Shown here in pieces: positions 25,197-32,110 of a DNA stretch of 60,797 nucleotides. Each line of letters starts with the position of its first letter. Position 1 is the stretch's first letter. Where the stretch lies: NCBI RefSeq assembly GCF_020736845.1, contig NZ_JAFFQR010000112.1:694719-755515 (forward strand), given 5' to 3'. The stretch comes from Paenibacillus farraposensis (GTDB lineage Bacteria > Bacillota > Bacilli > Paenibacillales > Paenibacillaceae). Both the position numbers and the translations under genes were made by a program. The notes under the pieces were generated by a model. It made no database searches. It was not told where the DNA came from and saw only the letters and a program-made list of their open reading frames with translations.

Positions 25197-25373
25197 TTAA
25201 TCCTCGTCAATCCTTTTTACATTATCCGAATAAGTTGTAATTTCTGTTTCCTCTTCGTCTATAACAATCGTTACGCGATCCTCTATGCTGTCATATCCGA
25301 CTGCGCGCCCTTCAATTTCTGCACATACTCCAGCAAGGATTATATATTGCCCATTAATAGTGATTGATCTCAT
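25197..25373 (-). CDS. Small beta-rich acidic protein
   Basis: About 58 residues (MRSITINGQYIILAGVCAEI, VTIVIDEEETEITTYSDNVK). ATG 25373 is the first convincing start. A longer frame exists but reads through unlikely sequence. It may be a small OB- or SH3-like fold. No family recognised. Confidence 0.5.
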   Translation of the reverse strand: MRSITINGQYIILAGVCAEIEGRAVGYDSIEDRVTIVIDEEETEITTYSDNVKRIDED

Positions 25374-25429
25374 GTATCTCTCATCCTTCCAACGCTCCTG
25401 CACTCTGACGGAGCGTATTGTATTGGTGG

Positions 25430-25795
25430 TTACTCCCCTAATATTTCGTCTATACTTTTCTGGGCTTTTTCGTACCATCCAGTGGCAAGCAAACTTTCGA
25501 TTTCTCTAATTTTTTGGGTGAGCTGGGCTATTGTCTGTTGTGCCTCTCTCAACTGCGCGCGCACCTCTGTTAAGTCCTCTTCCTGTACAGTGGCCAGGAT
25601 GTCTTGGGAAAACTCTATCTTCCGTGCCTCTTCCAGCGCCTTGCGGAGCCTTGCTATTGTCCGGTCCCTCTCTGCTAGTTGCTGCTGGAGTGAGTCTACC
25701 TCTCCATACAATCTCTCAAGCTCGGCAAGCACAAAATCCGGACAGCCTATTCTATGTTTTGACAGCTTACTGAGTACTTCGTTAATATCTTTCAT
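25430..25795 (-). CDS. Coiled-coil protein
   Basis: A 121-residue protein that is nearly one long coiled coil (LQQQLAERDRTIARLRKALE, VRAQLREAQQTIAQLTQKIR). Its ATG overlaps the stop of the 52-residue zinc-ribbon gene upstream (ATGA). It is probably a structural or scaffolding partner in the early region. Confidence 0.7.
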   Translation of the reverse strand: MKDINEVLSKLSKHRIGCPDFVLAELERLYGEVDSLQQQLAERDRTIARLRKALEEARKIEFSQDILATVQEEDLTEVRAQLREAQQTIAQLTQKIREIESLLATGWYEKAQKSIDEILGE

Positions 25796-25950
25796 TTCTG
25801 TTCTCCCTCCCCTAATTTCTTGCCGCATTTACCGCAATACTCATAATCAAGAAGGGCTGAATCATTGATGTATAAGTATTTTTGTTCAGTCATATCTTTT
25901 GGGTGCAGACACTGTGTTTGTAATTCATACAAGGTCTGTCGTTCACTCAC
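25792..25950 (-). CDS. Small protein with C-terminal CxxC knuckle
   Basis: A 52-residue frame from GTG 25950, eight bases after GGAGG, ending EYCGKCGKKLGEGEQK. The CGKCG knuckle plus an earlier Cys-His (QCLHPKD) could hold zinc. It is translationally coupled to the coiled-coil gene. No family recognised. Confidence 0.6.
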   Translation of the reverse strand: MSERQTLYELQTQCLHPKDMTEQKYLYINDSALLDYEYCGKCGKKLGEGEQK

Positions 25951-26359
25951 CTTTACCGCCTCCTTGTAGCAGCTCCGGGTTATCGTGTATGTTGCCTATT
26001 ACCGTGATCTCTGCCGATTCGCTGAACAGATAATCTCCGTCCTTTCCGTCCAAGTCTTCAAGCAGATACGATCCGTCAATGTACTTAACAATTCCCGTCC
26101 GGCTGCCTGTAAGGGGATATGCAACTTCCTCCGATATGCATATATCATCTTCGCAGATTTCCTTACTATTTTTGTCCTTTCTTCCGGTGTATTGCATCAA
26201 AATGTAGACTCCATATTCCCCACTGCCTTCACCATTTTGGAAGTTGTAATATAGAGCTTGGTTATCATCCGTGAATATGATAGCGTCATGCTCATTATCC
26301 CCGCACACATGCATCCTTTTTAAATCCTTATCCCACACTCTGAATTTAATATCTCTCAT
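25943..26359 (-). CDS. YopX family protein
   Basis: A 138-residue YopX-domain protein: MRDIKFRVWDKDLKRM at the start, LMQYTGRKDKNSKEICEDDI in the centre and ITVIGNIHDNPELL at the end, the standard order of the family. YopX proteins are very common early genes of Firmicute phages and have no known biochemical role. A second member is at 30998-31426. Confidence 0.92.
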   Translation of the reverse strand: MRDIKFRVWDKDLKRMHVCGDNEHDAIIFTDDNQALYYNFQNGEGSGEYGVYILMQYTGRKDKNSKEICEDDICISEEVAYPLTGSRTGIVKYIDGSYLLEDLDGKDGDYLFSESAEITVIGNIHDNPELLQGGGKGE

Positions 26360-26402
26360 GCTTATCGCTCCTTTGGTATAGGTGGTAGGGGGTGTATCCC
26401 CC

Positions 26403-27215
26403 TTAAAATAGGGTTAATTGACGATTGTCAAAGTTCATGAGAAGCATTTCCTCTGTGTCGATATCCGCACCGGAGCCGCCTACCACTTGCTTATGTGCGT
26501 TAAATGGATCTCGAGTGAAGTCGGGGTAAAGCTCTTTTACAAGCTGATCGTCGTAGTATGACAAGACGACTTTTCCACGTACATTGTGCAGCAGGTCCGC
26601 TAGGTCACGGTGATCACGCTCTGTGAAGCTGCCTGCGTAATATTTCTCCCTGCCCACGTAAGGTGGATCCACGTAGAACAGGGTATGAGGATCATCATAT
26701 TTCTCAATAATCGTCCGAAAGTCTGTATGCTCGATCATCACACCTTTCATCCGCTCCGCGAAGTCCGGCAGTAGTTTACAGGCGCTAAGGTATCCGTTCG
26801 CCGGGCTTTGGCCAGAAACTGTACTGTGCCGCCAGCCTGTTTGCGGAACCTCTTCCGCATTCCCTTTGCCTATGGCTGACCGATTTAGATAAAAGAAACG
26901 TACAGCTCTTTCAAATTCATCCTCCGGCATCGCTTCACGTTTCCACCGTTCATAGAGCTGCCGACTATATGGCAGCGACTCACAAGCTTGCCGAAGCCGT
27001 TCAGGATCCGTTCTGTTCACCAATAAGAAATTAACAACCAGTCCGTCTATATCGTTGTATACCTCGTGGGTTATACGTGGTTTTTGAGCAATTACATGAG
27101 CTGCTCCGCCAAAGGGTTCCACATACTTCCTATGACTGGGGAAGCGGCTTATGATGTGCTGTGCATATTTGCTTTTACCACCAAACCAGATTAATGGGCT
27201 TCGTACTCCTTGCAT
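26403..27215 (-). CDS. DNA adenine N6-methyltransferase (Dam type) with C-terminal clamp motif
   Basis: A 270-residue D12-class methyltransferase. The SAM-binding motif SPLIWFGGKSKYA is at the N-terminus, the family segment VEPFGGAAHVIAQK near residue 32, and the catalytic motif FYVDPPYVG near residue 185. It methylates adenine in phage DNA. The target is not readable from sequence, and no restriction partner is seen. The last five residues, QLTLF, match the beta-clamp binding pentapeptide. The translation start region is nearly identical to that of the gene starting at 29626. Confidence 0.9.
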   Translation of the reverse strand: MQGVRSPLIWFGGKSKYAQHIISRFPSHRKYVEPFGGAAHVIAQKPRITHEVYNDIDGLVVNFLLVNRTDPERLRQACESLPYSRQLYERWKREAMPEDEFERAVRFFYLNRSAIGKGNAEEVPQTGWRHSTVSGQSPANGYLSACKLLPDFAERMKGVMIEHTDFRTIIEKYDDPHTLFYVDPPYVGREKYYAGSFTERDHRDLADLLHNVRGKVVLSYYDDQLVKELYPDFTRDPFNAHKQVVGGSGADIDTEEMLLMNFDNRQLTLF

Positions 27216-27231
27216 GGTGTATCCCCCTTAT
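27207..27231 (-). repeat. Repeated translation-start module, copy 1
   Basis: A 25-base stretch covering the ribosome binding site and first codons of the adenine methyltransferase. It matches 29618-29642 at 24 of 25 positions, the difference being inside the GGGGG/GGAGG element. The shared piece suggests cassette shuffling between these genes. Confidence 0.8.
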
Positions 27232-28409
27232 AGACTGTCATTTATTGCTTTTATAGCCGCCAACACTGGGTAAACCTGATGTGGATTAACTGCATTGCCC
27301 AGCGCCTTGAGTCTTCCCGTCCGGTTTTTAATCCCTGTAGCAACCCTCGGCGGCTCCCAATCATATTGCTGCATACCCATGAGTGCCGGCTGAGCGTATG
27401 AATTAATAAAATCACTCAGGGCATTCAGCGGGTTTACTCCACTTCCGTCCAACCAGCCGGGAAGTTCATTAGAGCCTCTACCCATTCCGGATTGAGTTGG
27501 CCTGTGTACCCCTCCCTCATAATCGCTCCCGGAACTGTATCCCGTTCTATCTGAGATGCTGGCAGCGTTGCATTCTTGCTGTCCTGTGCTGCCGGTGTTG
27601 GCCGCATTTTCACAGCAGCATGTAAATCTGGTGTCCGACGTTCCCACTCCGATGGGCAATCCCCTCTCAGACTCGCTTTTGGAGTAGGCCATAGATTTGC
27701 ATGATGTACAGCTCCCGATAGAGCATAGTTCCCCTTGCTGTCTCGGCTGTTTGGCCCTCCGTGCGGACCGTCCCCAGCCCTTGGAGTTGGCCATAGCTTC
27801 ACCTGGTCGTTCAGATTCTGCGACCAGCCCTGTTCCAACTTCCTCTGCGCTCTCGGCCCGGCCGGGTTGTCTCCACTTCGAAAATCCCGCGCTTGTGGTG
27901 TGGCCCACAATGAAGACTCGATCTCTTCTATGGCTGGCGTAGACGGCAGCAGCCGGAATAACAAATGTTTGCGCGGTGTAGCCGAGCCCTTCCAAGTCAG
28001 TAAGCACCTCGTCGAGCCCCAAAGTGATGTGCCCAGCAACATTTTCACCAAGGAACCAATGGGGCCGGACTTCCGATAGTAGTCGAGCAACCTCCGGCCA
28101 GAGGTGGCGGTCATCCGCTTCGCCTCTTCGTTTCCCGGCATGGGAAAAGGGTTGGCATGGTCAAGGATATCCAGCGGAAATAAGGTCAATTGTTCTGGCT
28201 GGATCGTCATCGGACATCACTCCCTTCTCTATCAATTTTTCTTTTGTTAGTGTTCTGACATCTTCAAAAATAGGCACGTCAGGCCAATGTTTCTTTAAAA
28301 CTTTTTGAGGGAATGGTTCAATTTCGCAAAACGCCGCTGGAGTCATTCCTGCCCATTCGGCTGCAAGAGTAATTCCCCCTATCCCCGCGAACAGATCAAG
28401 CGTTCGCAC
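27228..28409 (-). pseudogene. C5-cytosine DNA methyltransferase, interrupted by an in-frame TGA
   Basis: The frame encodes a full C5 methyltransferase in order: SAM motif LDLFAGIGGITLAAEWAG, ISAGYP, catalytic PCQPFSHAGKRRG, GENVAGH, YASHRRDRVFIVGH, a long target-recognition region, and GRLKALGNAVNPHQVYPVLA. It is one frame except for a TGA at 28161-28163, placed exactly between YP and PCQP. Related enzymes read GFPCQP, so six bases appear inserted. This gives an 82-residue front piece and a separate rear piece with the catalytic Cys. Read-through, reinitiation or loss of function are all possible. The front overlaps the HNH gene by 14 nt. Confidence 0.85.
27434..28210 (-). CDS. Overprinted ORF inside the cytosine methyltransferase
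   Basis: A 258-residue frame, +1 relative to the methyltransferase, with its own ATG and the ribosome binding site AAGGGAG. It begins MTIQPEQLTLFPLD, where QLTLF fits the beta-clamp motif. It has four similar repeats (LWATPQARDF, LWPTPRAGDG, LWPTPKASLR, MRPTPAAQDS) and ends LNPEWVEALMNFPAGWTEVE, a pattern I recall from phage proteins linked to cytosine methyltransferases. It shares about 590 bases with the rear of the methyltransferase frame, so both strings are constrained. The function is unknown. Confidence 0.65.
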   Translation of the reverse strand: MTIQPEQLTLFPLDILDHANPFPMPGNEEAKRMTATSGRRLLDYYRKSGPIGSLVKMLLGTSLWGSTRCLLTWKGSATPRKHLLFRLLPSTPAIEEIESSLWATPQARDFRSGDNPAGPRAQRKLEQGWSQNLNDQVKLWPTPRAGDGPHGGPNSRDSKGNYALSGAVHHANLWPTPKASLRGDCPSEWERRTPDLHAAVKMRPTPAAQDSKNATLPASQIERDTVPGAIMREGYTGQLNPEWVEALMNFPAGWTEVE

Positions 28410-28836
28410 GTTTCCTCAACTCCTTTGGCGTATACTGATTATGACCGGGCGAATATTGTCTTGTATGCTCTGCTTTAGGTAGACATTCAAAATTGGAAAT
28501 GTCGTTATTATCCTTGTCTTCATCAATGTGGTGTATATCCCAACCATCCGGTATTTCACCTTTGTGATAGACCCATACATCTCTATGCAAGAGACTTCTA
28601 TCACCTACTGTTTTTCTCCAATAGCCCAATGTACCTTTTGTATATCTACTACCGTTGAATTCAACATAATCTTTAGATTGAGGTCTTTTTCTGAGTTTCA
28701 ATGCTCGTCTCGAAAAACATTTATACACCGATTGCCTCGTTATTCCGTACTTAGTGGCTACCTCAGATAGACTCATGCCAAAAAGGTAGTCTCTATACAT
28801 TTCTGAAACTCGTTCATCTTGTCTTAATCCAGGCAT
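28396..28836 (-). CDS. HNH homing-type endonuclease
   Basis: A 146-residue protein. The N-terminal helix-turn-helix (YLFGMSLSEVATKYGITRQS) is followed by an HNH_3-type nuclease core (LLHRDVWVYHKGEIPDGWDI, HHIDEDKDNNDISNFECL). Free-standing HNH genes of this type move between phages. Here it sits between two DNA-modification genes and overlaps the methyltransferase start, and it may have carried or disturbed its neighbours. Confidence 0.9.
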   Translation of the reverse strand: MPGLRQDERVSEMYRDYLFGMSLSEVATKYGITRQSVYKCFSRRALKLRKRPQSKDYVEFNGSRYTKGTLGYWRKTVGDRSLLHRDVWVYHKGEIPDGWDIHHIDEDKDNNDISNFECLPKAEHTRQYSPGHNQYTPKELRKRANA

Positions 28837-28850
28837 ATGTCTATCCCCTT

Positions 28851-28871
28851 TATGGAGGGCTGTTCCCTCCT
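28851..28871 (-). repeat. Intergenic inverted-repeat module, copy 1
   Basis: A 21-base element (GGAGGG-ctgtt-CCCTCC core) between the TGT-like gene and the HNH gene. It is identical to 29640-29660, which stands before the CxxC gene. It forms a small hairpin and carries its own AGGAGGG. Confidence 0.8.
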
Positions 28872-29520
28872 AAAATAGTGTTAATTGCACTGAACGCCTT
28901 GGCTCGGGTGGTATCCACTGCTTACCGTATTCCTGCATCCACTCTGCCACACTCTTACGGCGGTTCCACTCGCTCCGGGGAATCCAGCTTGTATTGTCTC
29001 CCTGTACAGCAGCGTTGTACGGGGCAAACCATTTAGGTAGCATCATTCCTAGCAAATGCACACGGGCACGGACAGGGCCGCATAAAAGGTCGTCCAGATA
29101 ACGCATGCGTTCCTCTTCGTTCATTCGGACAGTTCCACCGATAAAAACCAATCTCTCGGTTTGCAGCAGCCCCGTATCTCCACCAGGCTGTAAGATGGGA
29201 ACCGGATTGTATCCTCGGCGCCTCATATCCTGCAAATACCATGCTGTCGCCGCTGGATCACCAATCTCGTCATACTGCATGTACACATGTCGTGACTTGG
29301 CATGCCGATCAAGGTACGTCCGATATCCCTGGTAGCTAATGCAATCCTCCGTGAACGTTCCAGGGTCCCATATCACCGCTCTATTCCGCATATACGGCTC
29401 AAGCCAAGACGGATATTTCCGTAACAGGGTCGCACTCAGGAGCCAGTACGGTACGCTACTGGCCTGCTCTGCAAGGTGTTTTCGATTTACTCCCGCGACA
29501 TATATGATCCGTTTCAGCAG
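28870..29520 (-). CDS. TGT superfamily protein, DpdA-like (candidate DNA base-exchange enzyme)
   Basis: The coding frame reaches back to 29520 with no ATG, GTG or TTG before an ATG at 29391. Clear protein sequence lies upstream (RIIYVAGVNRKHLAEQ, VPYWLLSATLLRKYP), so initiation at CTG 29520/29517 after GAGAGGATGATGA is likely. Over ~216 residues the landmarks fit tRNA-guanine transglycosylase/DpdA proteins: DPGTF near residue 52 (cf. DSGAF), YDEIGDPAATAWYLQDM, GYNPVPILQPG, FIGGTV, VHLLGM and GDNTSW near 175 (cf. VDSTSW, nucleophile Asp). DpdA enzymes put 7-deazaguanines into phage DNA. The C-terminus QLTLF matches the clamp motif. The substrate is unproven. Confidence 0.6.
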   Translation of the reverse strand: MLKRIIYVAGVNRKHLAEQASSVPYWLLSATLLRKYPSWLEPYMRNRAVIWDPGTFTEDCISYQGYRTYLDRHAKSRHVYMQYDEIGDPAATAWYLQDMRRRGYNPVPILQPGGDTGLLQTERLVFIGGTVRMNEEERMRYLDDLLCGPVRARVHLLGMMLPKWFAPYNAAVQGDNTSWIPRSEWNRRKSVAEWMQEYGKQWIPPEPRRSVQLTLF

Positions 29521-29626
29521 TCATCATCCTCTCTTTGCACAGATGGCATAACTCACGAGTCGTATATATCCGATTACAGCCGCGGCATAATTTTCGATCC
29601 GCTATCATCTGTATCCGTCCTTGCAT
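29456..29626 (-). CDS. Small Cys-rich (zinc-knuckle) protein
   Basis: A 56-residue frame with a strong ribosome binding site (AAGGAGG) and CRGCNRIYTTRELCHLC, two CxxC knuckles that should bind one zinc, plus two more Cys later. Its second half overlaps the CTG-started front of the TGT-like gene by 65 nt. It is coupled to that gene and may be a partner or regulator. No family recognised. Confidence 0.65.
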   Translation of the reverse strand: MQGRIQMIADRKLCRGCNRIYTTRELCHLCKERMMTAETDHICRGSKSKTPCRAGQ

Positions 29627-29642
29627 GGTGTATCCTCCTTAT
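29618..29642 (-). repeat. Repeated translation-start module, copy 2
   Basis: Matches 27207-27231 at 24 of 25 positions and covers the ribosome binding site and first codons of the Cys-rich gene. It overlaps by three bases the second copy of the inverted-repeat module (29640-29660). Confidence 0.8.
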
Positions 29643-29660
29643 GGAGGGCTGTTCCCTCCT
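29640..29660 (-). repeat. Intergenic inverted-repeat module, copy 2
   Basis: Identical over 21 bases to 28851-28871, with the GGAGGG/CCCTCC stem. It lies upstream of the Cys-rich gene. Confidence 0.8.
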
Positions 29661-29711
29661 TCTTATCCCCAAAGGTGTGTTATGTCCTCTCTGCCCTTGG
29701 GGGCTATATAT

Positions 29712-29927
29712 TTAATCTTCTGGAAGCAACTTGTTAAAGGCTCTACGGTATAATTCCGATACTTTTACCCTCTTTGCTCGCCCTTCTTGCCGGACGTTTA
29801 CTTTGCCACTGTGTTCTTTTATAAGCACCGGTAAGCCTGTTTTCGTATGTGGAGCATATACTTTTCCATCTTCATCTATGCGATATGGATAATAGCCTGG
29901 GATATATTTCATCGTTTTATCACTCAT
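29712..29927 (-). CDS. Small protein, NUMOD4-like fragment
   Basis: A 71-residue protein with YIPGYYPYRIDEDGKVYAP at the front, resembling the NUMOD4 motif found in front of HNH homing nucleases (IPGY...Y.I...G.V.S), and a basic helix (RVKVSELYRRAFNKLL) after it. There is no nuclease domain. It could be a remnant of a homing nuclease or a DNA-binding protein in its own right. Confidence 0.6.
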   Translation of the reverse strand: MSDKTMKYIPGYYPYRIDEDGKVYAPHTKTGLPVLIKEHSGKVNVRQEGRAKRVKVSELYRRAFNKLLPED

Positions 29928-29996
29928 TTCAAATACTCCTTTATACGTTGTTATATGAATTAATTTGATATTTTCACCCTGTGTTAAAACAGTATC

Positions 29997-30521
29997 CTAT
30001 GCTTTTTTCTTCTTTTTCACTGGAGGCTTTAAAATGGCTTGTATGACTTCATCTTGGAATTTAGCTGTATTGGTATTACCTCGCAATGAACGGGCTATCT
30101 GGGCCAAAACAAACGCGTCTCGGACGTTGTCTGAACCATGCTGGAAGCCCCACCGTTTAAAAATCTCTACTGCCAATTCATCTTTCTTGGTGTTTCCCTT
30201 GCCTGATGCGAATTTTTTAAGCGCTGAAGGAGCTGCTTCCTGATATTTAATGTTGCGTTCGTATAAATTCAGTCTGATTCCCCAACCGATCCCACCGAGC
30301 AAGAAGCCAGATTGTGACGCAAAGCCAAAACCCTCTATCACTACCACATCGCCGTAATCTACGTTCTCGCAAACATCGGTGATGATGTCTGACATACGTT
30401 CCGGATCTTTCCCGGTTGCCGTTACTTCCAATGCATCCAGTACATTGCCATCTGCATCCAAGATGCATACCCCCGTTTTGGTACTTGGGTCAATTCCTAC
30501 ATATCTGGTCATATTGTTCAC
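29997..30521 (-). CDS. RuvC-like Holliday junction resolvase
   Basis: A 174-residue RNase H-fold nuclease. The acidic positions stand at YVGIDPSTKTGVCI (Asp ~11), DVVVIEGFGF (Glu ~63) and DNVRDAFVLAQIARSL (Asp ~133), as in RuvC-type phage resolvases. The C-terminus is polylysine-rich. It resolves branched phage DNA before packaging and fits the recombination set with ERF and SSB. Confidence 0.88.
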   Translation of the reverse strand: MNNMTRYVGIDPSTKTGVCILDADGNVLDALEVTATGKDPERMSDIITDVCENVDYGDVVVIEGFGFASQSGFLLGGIGWGIRLNLYERNIKYQEAAPSALKKFASGKGNTKKDELAVEIFKRWGFQHGSDNVRDAFVLAQIARSLRGNTNTAKFQDEVIQAILKPPVKKKKKA

Positions 30522-30770
30522 CTATCCTATTTTCTTTTTTCGGCCCGGCTTGCCTAGGTCACTTGCTTCACGTTTTTCCGCTATCTGATCTATCATATCT
30601 ACTAACTTCCGCTTTATATAATCCGTTCGTGCTTCTGGCGGAATACCAAACATTGATCCCTCGCTTTGAATAAGCGCAACAATCCGGTCAGCACCAGCAA
30701 GCTTTTCATACAGGTGATATTCCCAAGTCTCAAAAATTGCGTCCATCCGGTTTGTGTAGTCCGTTGCCAT
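30522..30770 (-). CDS. Hypothetical early phage protein
   Basis: About 82 residues (ATDYTNRMDAIFETWEYHLY, LAGADRIVALIQSEGSMFGI, ending in basic GRKKKIG). The start at ATG 30770 has AGGTG six bases upstream and overlaps the preceding gene by 41 nt. It stops one base before the resolvase start. No family recognised. Confidence 0.6.
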   Translation of the reverse strand: MATDYTNRMDAIFETWEYHLYEKLAGADRIVALIQSEGSMFGIPPEARTDYIKRKLVDMIDQIAEKREASDLGKPGRKKKIG

Positions 30771-30897
30771 CCGCCACACCTGCCCTCCGGTAGATTTCTT
30801 CATGCGCAAGTATTCGATAGTCATAATCTTTAGTTTCGTCATAAGCAGCAATAACCAGTTCAGAATTGGTCATGCTTTCAAACGGTCTCACGTTCAA
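30730..30897 (-). CDS. Small hypothetical protein, TTG start
   Basis: A 55-residue frame from TTG 30897, overlapping the stop of the preceding gene (TTGA) and preceded by AGGAGG. It reads NVRPFESMTNSELVIAAYDE, then YDYRILAHEEIYRRAGVA, a small helical protein. No family recognised. Confidence 0.55.
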   Translation of the reverse strand: MNVRPFESMTNSELVIAAYDETKDYDYRILAHEEIYRRAGVADGNGLHKPDGRNF

Positions 30898-31001
30898 TTC
30901 TCGGCCTCCTGTGCTTTCTCCCACTCCAACTCTGCTCTAGCTATACGAAGCGATCCTTCAAGGTCCTTATCTAAGTAGTCATAGTCGTCTATTGGATTCA
31001 T
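30894..31001 (-). CDS. 35-residue acidic protein
   Basis: A short frame (MNPIDDYDYLDKDLEG to EWEKAQEAEN) with the strong ribosome binding site GGAGGATACCCC. It overlaps the YopX gene by 4 nt and the next gene by 4 nt, which favours real translation. The function is unknown. Confidence 0.55.
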   Translation of the reverse strand: MNPIDDYDYLDKDLEGSLRIARAELEWEKAQEAEN

Positions 31002-31426
31002 GGGGTATCCTCCAATGGAGTTTCATAGATATTCCCAATTAGCTCACCCTTGTATAGGCCATTCTCCATACCTCCACGCAAGTTGTACGCGGCTCGCGCA
31101 TAAACAAATCCGATATCGTATTCAACGACAGTTCTTTTTTTAGGCTGTCTTTCTTTCGGGAAATATGCCCCATCGCTATAATCAAGTTCTTCTACGATAT
31201 CCCCCTCATATATCTCTTTACCGTTACGGTCTTTTAGTCCGGTGGAGTCCTGACGGATGAATCTACCTGGAAACATGCTTTCGTGGATGAACGTACCGTT
31301 CTGTCTTAATACAAATTCTCCTGATAAACCTATGAATAACTGCCCGATACATCCTACATGTGCCTCGTTGATGTTCTCCCAAAAGCACTTACTTTCTGTG
31401 TCCCAGACTCTATATGGTCTACTCAC
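30998..31426 (-). CDS. YopX family protein
   Basis: A 142-residue YopX-domain protein (SRPYRVWDTESKCFWENI, FIRQDSTGLKDRNGKEIYEG, DIVEELDYSD, ending GELIGNIYETPLED). It is the second family member in this phage, divergent from the one at 25943-26359. The role is unknown. Confidence 0.92.
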   Translation of the reverse strand: MSRPYRVWDTESKCFWENINEAHVGCIGQLFIGLSGEFVLRQNGTFIHESMFPGRFIRQDSTGLKDRNGKEIYEGDIVEELDYSDGAYFPKERQPKKRTVVEYDIGFVYARAAYNLRGGMENGLYKGELIGNIYETPLEDTP

Positions 31427-31520
31427 TTGTATCCTCTCCTTTCAAAGCTGCACGTGCATGTGCTTCTCTTATCTCTTGTATCTTCTTATCCAACCTTATC
31501 AACCTCTTTCCTTTGTTCAT
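31419..31520 (-). CDS. Possible 33-residue basic protein
   Basis: A short basic helical frame (KRLIRLDKKIQEIREAHARA) between two early genes, overlapping both. The ATG has a poor ribosome binding site, and an internal TTG has a better one (AGAGG). It is included as a possible gene only. Confidence 0.35.
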   Translation of the reverse strand: MNKGKRLIRLDKKIQEIREAHARAALKGEDTSE

Positions 31521-31722
31521 TAGCTGGACTATCTACAGTCATTTCCCATGCTTCATATGCAACAATTTCAGCTATATCAAAGCCAAACTTAGCGTGTGAG
31601 GTTATACCTTCAAACTTATATCCTGACAATCTCGAACCATCGTTAGACCGTTCAAATTCAAAATTTCTAGCACGGATTTCAATTTCTTTACCATTTCTCA
31701 AATGAACTTTTATCTTGTACAT
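31486..31722 (-). CDS. Hypothetical early phage protein
   Basis: A 78-residue beta-rich protein (MYKIKVHLRNGKEIEIRARN, KFGFDIAEIVAYEAWEMTVD). It follows the 63-residue gene by 3 nt. The LRNGKEI start is reminiscent of small SH3-like phage proteins. No firm family. Confidence 0.62.
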   Translation of the reverse strand: MYKIKVHLRNGKEIEIRARNFEFERSNDGSRLSGYKFEGITSHAKFGFDIAEIVAYEAWEMTVDSPANEQRKEVDKVG

Positions 31723-31725
31723 GGT

Positions 31726-31917
31726 TTAGACCTCCTCAATGTCATCGACTTCAATTTCATCTGTTTGCCCATTCCGTAATGCATCCCACCAATCGATTGC
31801 CGATTCAAGGAGTTCGTTTTGTTTTTTCTCGGTAAGTTCATAAAATTCATCTTCCGTCAAATCCAGTTCTACTTCATAATCCACGAGTACAGTTGCTCTT
31901 CCTGATATTTTAATCAT
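31726..31917 (-). CDS. Small acidic early protein
   Basis: Sixty-three residues, very acidic (VDYEVELDLTEDEFYELTEK, DEIEVDDIEEV). The strand-helix pattern is seen in small phage proteins of unknown role. Its acidity would suit a DNA-mimic or inhibitor, but nothing proves this. Confidence 0.62.
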   Translation of the reverse strand: MIKISGRATVLVDYEVELDLTEDEFYELTEKKQNELLESAIDWWDALRNGQTDEIEVDDIEEV

Positions 31918-31951
31918 CCCTTATTCCTCTCCTTTCCCTTTAGGGGCTGTA

Positions 31952-32110
31952 TTAATAGCGATCTTCGTAAGCAACAAACTCTTGTCCAACCAAATTACAA
32001 AGCTTTTCTAGCGCGCTGTCATAAGCATAGGATAAGGACACAATTCTTTCGCCGTACTCTTCCCGTTCCTGCTTCAGGTCTTCGATGATTTTTTCTATCT
32101 CCTTTTTCAT
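31952..32110 (-). CDS. 52-residue helical protein
   Basis: A short frame (MKKEIEKIIEDLKQEREEYG to GQEFVAYEDRY) starting at ATG 32110 after GATAGAGGA and overlapping the preceding stop by 4 nt. It is a charged coiled-coil-like helix. The function is unknown. Confidence 0.55.
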   Translation of the reverse strand: MKKEIEKIIEDLKQEREEYGERIVSLSYAYDSALEKLCNLVGQEFVAYEDRY

